Below are positions 59,455 to 64,000 of a DNA stretch of 64,000 bases, one piece after another. The translations under genes and the position numbers were made by a program. The stretch spans positions 248,001 to 312,000 of the forward strand of contig CAWDUO010000010.1 of NCBI GenBank assembly GCA_963805475.1. The letters are read 5' to 3'. Position 1 is the stretch's first letter; every line of letters begins with the position of its first letter. The stretch is from VRUE01 sp963805475 (GTDB taxonomy: Bacteria > Actinomycetota > Thermoleophilia > Solirubrobacterales > 70-9). The notes under the pieces were generated by a model, which did no database searches, had not been told where the DNA came from, and was given only the letters and a program-made list of their open reading frames with translations.

Positions 59455-60159
59455 GTGCCGAGCGTCGCCGAAAGCACTGAGCTGGTTGACGGCATCGTCA
59501 GGCTCCGTCGCGTCGAGCGGATAGCCGAGGCCGCCGCCGACGCGCGGCCGGTGCGTCGCGAACTCGAGAGTCGACTCGGTCCGACGCTCTCGCGGTCGCT
59601 TGCCGCGCGGCTCCTCGGGGTCAGCCAGACGGCGCTCGACCGCTGGGTTGACATGGGGCAGGTGCCGGCTGTGACCACTCCCACCGGGCGGCGGGAGGTG
59701 CCGCGGCAGTTCGTCGTCGAGTTGCGTGAGGCGATCGACGAGCTGGCCGCCGAAGGCCGGTGTCGGCACCCGCTCGCCGCTGCGCTCGCCGCGCGCCGCG
59801 ACGCAGCGGCGGAGCTTGGGGTCGAGGCGCGAAGCCCGGCGCCCGGTCACCGCCGATCCGCCGTCGGTCATAGGACTGCCGAGCGTCGTGCCCGGGCCTA
59901 CCACGCTGTGGTGGCGCAGCGGTTGGACGAGGCGACGATCGACGAGGCCCGTGCTCGAATCGAGCAACTCACAGCCGACGGCCATCTCGATCCGCGCTAC
60001 GCCGACCGCTGGCGCGAGCTGCTCGCCCGTCCACGTGACGAGATCGCCCGGGCGATCGGCGCTGACACCCAAACCGCCAGGGATCTGCGCCAGAACAGTC
60101 CCTTCGCCGGCGTCCTGAACGAGCAGGAGCGGCGGCAGATCATCGAGGCGAACCCTTAG
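59455..60159 (+). CDS. HTH DNA-binding protein, antitoxin-like
   Basis: The 234-residue protein has a helix-turn-helix at residues 45-80 (SRSLAARLLGVSQTALDRWVDMGQVPAVTTPTGRREVPRQFVVEL), close to excisionase/MerR-like binding domains, then a long helical charged C-terminal half. It starts with GTG at 59455 and ends one base before a short nucleotidyltransferase gene, so it is probably its antitoxin and regulator. Confidence 0.7.
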   Translation: MPSVAESTELVDGIVRLRRVERIAEAAADARPVRRELESRLGPTLSRSLAARLLGVSQTALDRWVDMGQVPAVTTPTGRREVPRQFVVELREAIDELAAEGRCRHPLAAALAARRDAAAELGVEARSPAPGHRRSAVGHRTAERRARAYHAVVAQRLDEATIDEARARIEQLTADGHLDPRYADRWRELLARPRDEIARAIGADTQTARDLRQNSPFAGVLNEQERRQIIEANP

Positions 60160-60429
60160 ATGCGGCGCGTGGAGTTGGAGCACGTGATCCGCGCCGCCGC
60201 CGATGCGGCGGAGGACGAGGAGATCATGGTGGTCGGCAGTCAGGCGATCCTCGGCGCCGGGCGGGAGCGAGACTGGGAGTTCGCGGTGGAAGCGATCAGA
60301 CATGACCTGGTCGATCCGGAGGAGCTGGGGAGACGGATCGACGAAATGCCACTCTCCGCAGCCCGGCTCGATCGGCTGCGCCGCACGGTCGCAGGCGCGA
60401 TTGCGCGCGCCGGGGCGGGCGAGTCGTAA
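60160..60429 (+). CDS. Internally deleted DUF6036-like nucleotidyltransferase
   Basis: The 89-residue protein joins an N-terminal piece typical of DUF6036 nucleotidyltransferases (RRVELEHVIRAAADAAEDEEIMVVGSQAILG) directly to a C-terminal piece typical of the same family (RDWEFAVEAIRHDLVDPEELGRRIDEMP). The catalytic D-x-D centre, which should lie between, is missing; about 100 residues are absent without a frame break. It is probably inactive as an enzyme but could still bind the antitoxin. Confidence 0.65.
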   Translation: MRRVELEHVIRAAADAAEDEEIMVVGSQAILGAGRERDWEFAVEAIRHDLVDPEELGRRIDEMPLSAARLDRLRRTVAGAIARAGAGES

Positions 60430-60436
60430 GATCCGC

Positions 60437-60497
60437 GGCGAGCGATGGGGCTCGCTCCCTCATAAGCGCCGCTTGCGCGGCTGACGGTCCCTACCAC
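60437..60497 (+). ncRNA. Fluoride riboswitch (crcB motif)
   Basis: The sequence follows the crcB motif: GGCGAGCGATGGGG, then a TCGCTCC stem part, an AAGCGCCGC hairpin arm with its GCGGC partner, and the hallmark CTGACGG then TCCCTACCA. The 5' GATGG and 3' TCCCTACC form the pseudoknot-like fluoride pocket. It lies 31 bases ahead of the first fluC/crcB ATG, the usual target. Fluoride binding should turn on the exporter genes. Confidence 0.85.
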
Positions 60498-60527
60498 GTC
60501 CAGCGACGCTGATAGGAGACTGCACGG

Positions 60528-60929
60528 ATGCGAAGCACGGGATTCGACCTTCGCCGCCTCGCCGCGATCTACGCCGGCGGTGTGATCGGCGCCCTGCTGC
60601 GGGTCGGCCTGGCCGAGGCGGCGCCGCGCGGGCCCGGCGGCTGGCCGTGGGCGACCTTCGCCGTGAACATGGCCGGCGCCCTGCTGATCGGCTACTTCGT
60701 CGCCCGGCTGCGCGACCACCCCGAGGACAGCGTCGTCCACCCGTTCCTGACGACCGGGATCTGCGGCACGCTGACGACCTTCTCGACCCTGCAGCTGGAG
60801 CTGTTCGAGCTCGTCGACGCGGGCCGCCTGGCGCTCGCCGCCGCCTACGTCGGCGCCACCCTGCTCGGCGGCTTCGCGCTCGTCCGGCTCGGGATCGCGC
60901 TCGAGCGGCGCCCGGAGCCCGCCCGGTGA
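60528..60929 (+). CDS. crcB: Fluoride channel subunit FluC/CrcB (first copy)
   Basis: The 133-residue protein has four membrane helices and the Fluc motifs: RRLAAIYAGGVIGALLRVGLAEAAP, the pore-lining WPWATFAVNMAGALLIGY (Asn), the TTGICGTLTTFSTLQLE block (GxxTTFST) and a last helix. Fluc channels are dual-topology dimers that expel fluoride. Two adjacent, non-identical copies suggest a heterodimer. Controlled by the riboswitch upstream. Confidence 0.94.
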   Translation: MRSTGFDLRRLAAIYAGGVIGALLRVGLAEAAPRGPGGWPWATFAVNMAGALLIGYFVARLRDHPEDSVVHPFLTTGICGTLTTFSTLQLELFELVDAGRLALAAAYVGATLLGGFALVRLGIALERRPEPAR

Positions 60930-61006
60930 GCGCGCCGATCGTCGCGGTGATCTCCGGGGGCTCGAGTCCGCGGCGATCGGGGCGCGAACATGAGGTTGTT
61001 CTATGA
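60926..61006 (+). CDS. 26-codon ORF precisely spanning the two crcB genes
   Basis: A GTG at 60926 overlaps the first crcB stop (GTGA) and the frame stops in TGA at 61004-61006, overlapping the second crcB ATG (ATGA). The 26-residue frame begins SAPIVAVISGGSSP and has a charged end. It may be a coupling ORF that passes ribosomes from one crcB to the next, or a remnant of a larger gene. No family is recognised. Confidence 0.45.
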   Translation: MSAPIVAVISGGSSPRRSGREHEVVL

Positions 61007-61368
61007 GCGCCCCGGCCTGGATCGCCGTCGGCCTGCTCGGCGGCGCCGCCGCGGCGGGGCGCTACCTGATCGACACGGCGGTCACCGCGCGCTCGGACCA
61101 TCCCTTCCCGCACGGGATCCTCGCGATCAACATCGCCGGCGCGCTGGCGCTGGGCCTGGTCGCGGGCGCCGCGCTCGAAGGCCAGGCCCTGATCGTCGTC
61201 GCCGGCGGCGGCATCGGCTCCTTCACCACGTTCTCGACCTGGATCCTCGACTCGCACCGGCTCGCGGACGCGGGTCATACCCGGCTCGTCTGGATCAACC
61301 TGGCGCTGTCCCTGATCGCCGGCTTCGCCGCGGTCGTGCTCGGCCACTGGCTCGGAAGCATGCTCTGA
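61003..61368 (+). CDS. crcB: Fluoride channel subunit FluC/CrcB (second copy)
   Basis: The 121-residue protein has the same layout: LLGGAAAAGRYLIDTAVTAR, GILAINIAGALALGL with the pore Asn, AGGGIGSFTTFSTWILDSHRL (FTTFST), and a closing helix. It is shorter and differs from the first copy throughout. Together they fit the heterodimeric Fluc arrangement of some actinobacteria and firmicutes. Confidence 0.93.
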   Translation: MSAPAWIAVGLLGGAAAAGRYLIDTAVTARSDHPFPHGILAINIAGALALGLVAGAALEGQALIVVAGGGIGSFTTFSTWILDSHRLADAGHTRLVWINLALSLIAGFAAVVLGHWLGSML

Positions 61369-61477
61369 GCGACCCGCGGCGCCCCTCCTGGCCCGCCGCC
61401 CGCCGCGGCCGCGGGCGGTCTACGATGCGGAGAGCGAGAGATCAGCGGAACGAGACCAGCAGGAAGGACGAGCAGCG

Positions 61478-62984
61478 ATGAGCGACGAGACGCAGCGCCC
61501 CATCACCACCACCGATTCGGGCATCCCCGCCAGCAGCGACGAGCGCTCGCTGACCGTCGGCGAGCAGGGCCCGACCGTCCTGCACGACCACTACGTCGTG
61601 CAGAAGATGCAGCACTTCAACCGCGAGCGGGTGCCGGAGCGCGTCGTCCACGCCAAGGGCAGCGCCGCCCACGGCTTCTTCGAGGTGACCGAGGACGTCA
61701 GCCAGTACACCAAGGCCGACCTCTTCCAGCCCGGCAAGCGCACGCCGCTGTTCGCCCGCTTCTCCACCGTCGCCGGCGAGCAGGGCTCGCCCGACACCGC
61801 CCGCGACCCGCGCGGCTTCGCGATCAAGTTCTACACCGAGGAAGGCAACTACGACCTGGTCGGCAACAACACCCCGGTCTTCTTCATCCGCGACGCCTCC
61901 AAGTTCTCCGACTTCATCCACTCGCAGAAGCGCCTGCCCGACACCGGCATGCGCTCCAACGACATGCAGTGGGACTTCTGGACGCTCTCGCCGGAGAGCG
62001 CCCACCAGGTGACGATCCTGATGTCGGGACGCGGCACGCCGCGCACCTACCGTCACATGAACGGGTACGGCAGCCACACCTTCTCCTGGATGAACGCCGG
62101 CGGCGAGAAGTTCTGGATCAAGTACCACTTCAAGACCGTCCAGGGGATCGAGAACTACACCGAAGCCGAGGCGGTCCAGATGGCCTCCGAGGACCCCGAC
62201 GCGCACCGCCGCGACCTGCGCGCCGCGATCGACGCCGGCGAAGCGCCGGAATGGCGCCTCGAGGTGCAGGCGATGCCGTTCGAGGACGCCGCGGAGTACC
62301 GCTTCAACCCGTTCGACCTGACCAAGGTCTGGCCGCACGGCGACTACCCGCCGATCCAGGTCGGGCGCATGGTGCTCGACCGCAACCCCGAGCACTTCTT
62401 CGCCGAGGTCGAGCAGGCCGGCTTCTCGCCGTCGAACCTGGTGCCGGGGATCGGCCTCAGCCCCGACAAGATGCTGATGGGCCGGATCTTCTCCTACCAC
62501 GACACGCACCTGCACCGGATCGGCGCCAACTACGAGCAGCTGCCGATCAACTCGCCGCGCTCGCCGGTCAACTCCTACAACCAGGACGGGCCGATGACCT
62601 ACCACCACTCCGGCGACCAGCCGGTCTACGCGCCGAACTCGCACGGCGGGCCGGTGGCGGACCCCGAGCGCGCCGCCGAGCTGACCTGGTCGGTGGCGGG
62701 CGAGGAGATCGGCCGCTACGCCAACGCCAAGCACGCCGAGGACGACGACTTCGGCCAGGCGGGGACGCTGTACCGCGAGACGATGGACGACGCCGAGCCG
62801 CGACGAGCTGGTCGAGAACGTCGTCGGCCACGCCAGCGCCGAGGTCACCTCCGAGGTGCAGGACCGGGTGGTCGAGTACTGGACCAACGTCGACGCCGAA
62901 CTCGGCCAGCGGGTCGCCGCGGGGCTGAAGGGCGCCGCCGAAGGCGCCACCCCGGCGCAGGCCGAGGTGCCGAGCGGGGTCTAG
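61478..62984 (+). pseudogene. katA: Heme catalase with a late frameshift
   Basis: Removes hydrogen peroxide. Reading from ATG 61478: HYVVQKMQHFNRERVPERVVHAKG with catalytic His, ARFSTVAGE, the Asn of DLVGNNTPVFFIRD, and the heme-tyrosine motif RIFSYHDTHLHRIG. At 62798-62804 the frame changes: the true protein continues DELVENVVGHASAEVTSEVQDRVVEYWTNVDAEL in the next frame to TAG at 62982-62984. About 60 residues lie after the shift, so a truncated-plus-foreign tail would be made, and the unshifted frame runs into the next gene. The catalytic core is intact. Confidence 0.88.
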
Positions 62985-63034
62985 GCCCGCAGCCGGCAAA
63001 ACCGTCCGCGTTCGCCTCTAACTTGAGACGGGCG

Positions 63035-64000
63035 ATGGACGATCAGGCTCAACTCGACGGACTGCCTCCCGCGTCCGCGCCGGCGGCCTCCGAGGGGGCG
63101 GCGCCCGCGGCGCGGGTTCCCCTGCACGAGCTAGAGGACGGCCAGCGGGTGAAGGGCGTCTACGCCGTGCGCGAGCGCGAGCTGCGGCGCAAGCGCAACG
63201 GCGAGCCGTGGCTGCGGCTGGTCCTCTGCGACGCCGGCGGCAGCGCCGAGGCGGTCTCCTGGGAGGACGCCGAGGCGCTCTACGCGCTCGCCGCGCCCGG
63301 GACCGCGGTCGAGGTCGGCGGCGTGTTCGAGCAGAGCGAGCGCTGGGGGGCGAAGGTCAAGCTCGCCGCGCTGCGCGAGGCCGAGCCCGGCAGCTACGAC
63401 CCGGCCGAGCTGACGCCCTCCTCCGAGGTCTCGCTGGCGGAGCTGGAGGGGGAGCTGCGCCAGCTGCTCGACACCGTGCGCGAGGCGCAGCTGCGCGACC
63501 TGCTGGGGCGCTTCTTCGGCGAGGGCTCGCCGATCTGGGAGCGCTTCCGCGACGCGCCGGCGGCCAAGGTCTACCACCAGGCCTACCGCCACGGCCTGCT
63601 CGAGCACACCGTCTCGGTCGCCCAGGCGGTCAGCGCCGCCGCCAACTTCTTCCCCGGCATCGACCGCGAGGTCGCCGTCGCCGGGGCGCTGCTGCACGAC
63701 ATCGGCAAGACCGTCGCCTACAACGACGACCCGCTGGCGATCGACCTCACCGACGCCGGCCGGCTGGAAGGCGAGATCCCGCTCGGCTATTACACGGTGC
63801 GCCGCGAGATCGAGCGGATGCCCGGCTTCGACCCGCGGCTCGCCCAGGCCGTCCTGCACATCATCCTCAGCCACCACGGCTCGCTCGAGCACGGCTCGCC
63901 GGTCGTTCCGGCGACGCGCGAGGCGGTGCTCGTCCACATGATCGACAACCTCGGCGGCCGGCTCGGCAGCTTCGACCGGCTCGAGCGCGAGCTGCCCGAC
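63035..64000 (+). CDS. YhaM-like 3'-5' exoribonuclease, HD-domain (partial)
   Basis: The protein runs off the right edge. An N-terminal linker precedes an OB-fold nucleic-acid binding part (GQRVKGVYAVRERELRRKRNGEPWLRLVLCDAGG). The HD domain then has the metal motif GLLEHTVSVAQAV and AVAGALLHDIGKTVAYN (HD pair), followed by HIILSHHGSLEHGSPVVPATREAVLVHMIDNLGG. This order matches the YhaM/CBF1 nucleases that trim RNA and DNA. The ATG at 63035 gives a 322-residue visible part. Confidence 0.88.
   Translation, partial: MDDQAQLDGLPPASAPAASEGAAPAARVPLHELEDGQRVKGVYAVRERELRRKRNGEPWLRLVLCDAGGSAEAVSWEDAEALYALAAPGTAVEVGGVFEQSERWGAKVKLAALREAEPGSYDPAELTPSSEVSLAELEGELRQLLDTVREAQLRDLLGRFFGEGSPIWERFRDAPAAKVYHQAYRHGLLEHTVSVAQAVSAAANFFPGIDREVAVAGALLHDIGKTVAYNDDPLAIDLTDAGRLEGEIPLGYYTVRREIERMPGFDPRLAQAVLHIILSHHGSLEHGSPVVPATREAVLVHMIDNLGGRLGSFDRLERELPD

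Noticed and set aside
62805..63034. Unshifted catalase frame continuing into the YhaM-like gene as one giant ORF
   Set aside because: The two happen to be in the same frame only because of the catalase frameshift; the catalase C-terminus is clear in the other frame with its own stop.

Overview
The window is a high-GC, densely packed bacterial chromosome segment. Gene content points to an actinobacterium, most likely class Thermoleophilia (Solirubrobacterales-like). The evidence is: type I NADH dehydrogenase genes in actinobacterial order, a B12-dependent ribonucleotide reductase (NrdJ), a DtxR-type regulator with a TTAGG/CCTAA box, an APS-reductase type sulfur pathway, and many short palindromic repeats. 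The lineage is an inference from style and content; no rRNA or full marker set is present.

Layout. 1-2958 (minus): nuoA-B-C-D and the start of a likely nuoE, with a palindromic repeat between nuoC and nuoD. 3.0-5.0 kb: a membrane protein, a nucleotidyltransferase pair and an RHH/MazF toxin-antitoxin pair. 5.0-14.4 kb: flavin reductase, lipoprotein cytochrome c, serS coupled to a LuxR-type regulator, msrB, a thioesterase, an MFS carrier, a HAD phosphatase and a MacB/FtsX-type ABC exporter. 14.5-28.2 kb: nrdJ, hemolysin III, siroheme dehydrogenase, Phd/RelE, galE, an archaeal-looking topA with tmk and holB, glycosyltransferase with DUF2304, a two-component system and dodecin. 28.2-34.5 kb: HipBA, rhodanese and the assimilatory sulfate cluster nirA-cysH-sat-cysC. 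34.5-50.8 kb: a secreted protein, PHP phosphoesterase, biotin-dependent carboxylase, sulfatase, HAD enzymes, sucCD, an aminotransferase, dtxR/ftr1 with an iron box, a decayed folP, a DUF1998 helicase and a glucoamylase-like protein with palindromes inside its coding sequence. 50.85-54.07 kb: tRNA-Phe and a 3.1-kb island bounded by a 43-bp copy of the tRNA 3' half, carrying an AbiE-like pair and a mismatch uracil glycosylase. 54-61.4 kb: two VapBC pairs, FAH hydrolase, an arsenic module (arsR, arsC, aquaglyceroporin), a frameshifted methyltransferase, a truncated nucleotidyltransferase module, and a fluoride riboswitch ahead of two fluC/crcB genes. 61.5-64 kb: a frameshifted catalase and the start of a YhaM-like nuclease.

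How the genes work together. Housekeeping blocks (respiration, sulfur assimilation with siroheme synthesis, the succinyl-CoA synthetase step) alternate with stress-resistance islands for arsenic, fluoride, iron and peroxide. Eight toxin-antitoxin or nucleotidyltransferase modules are scattered through 64 kb.

The most unusual feature is a set of small repeat elements. Two 95-bp palindromes share a core, but their outer arms differ in sequence while still pairing perfectly. A 68-bp unit encodes a 22-23 residue peptide and sits both directly ahead of nirA and exactly in the stop/start overlap of a vapBC pair. One palindrome lies in frame inside a glycoside hydrolase. Several genes (folP, a methyltransferase, a catalase) carry single-base frameshifts, which may be decay or sequence error.
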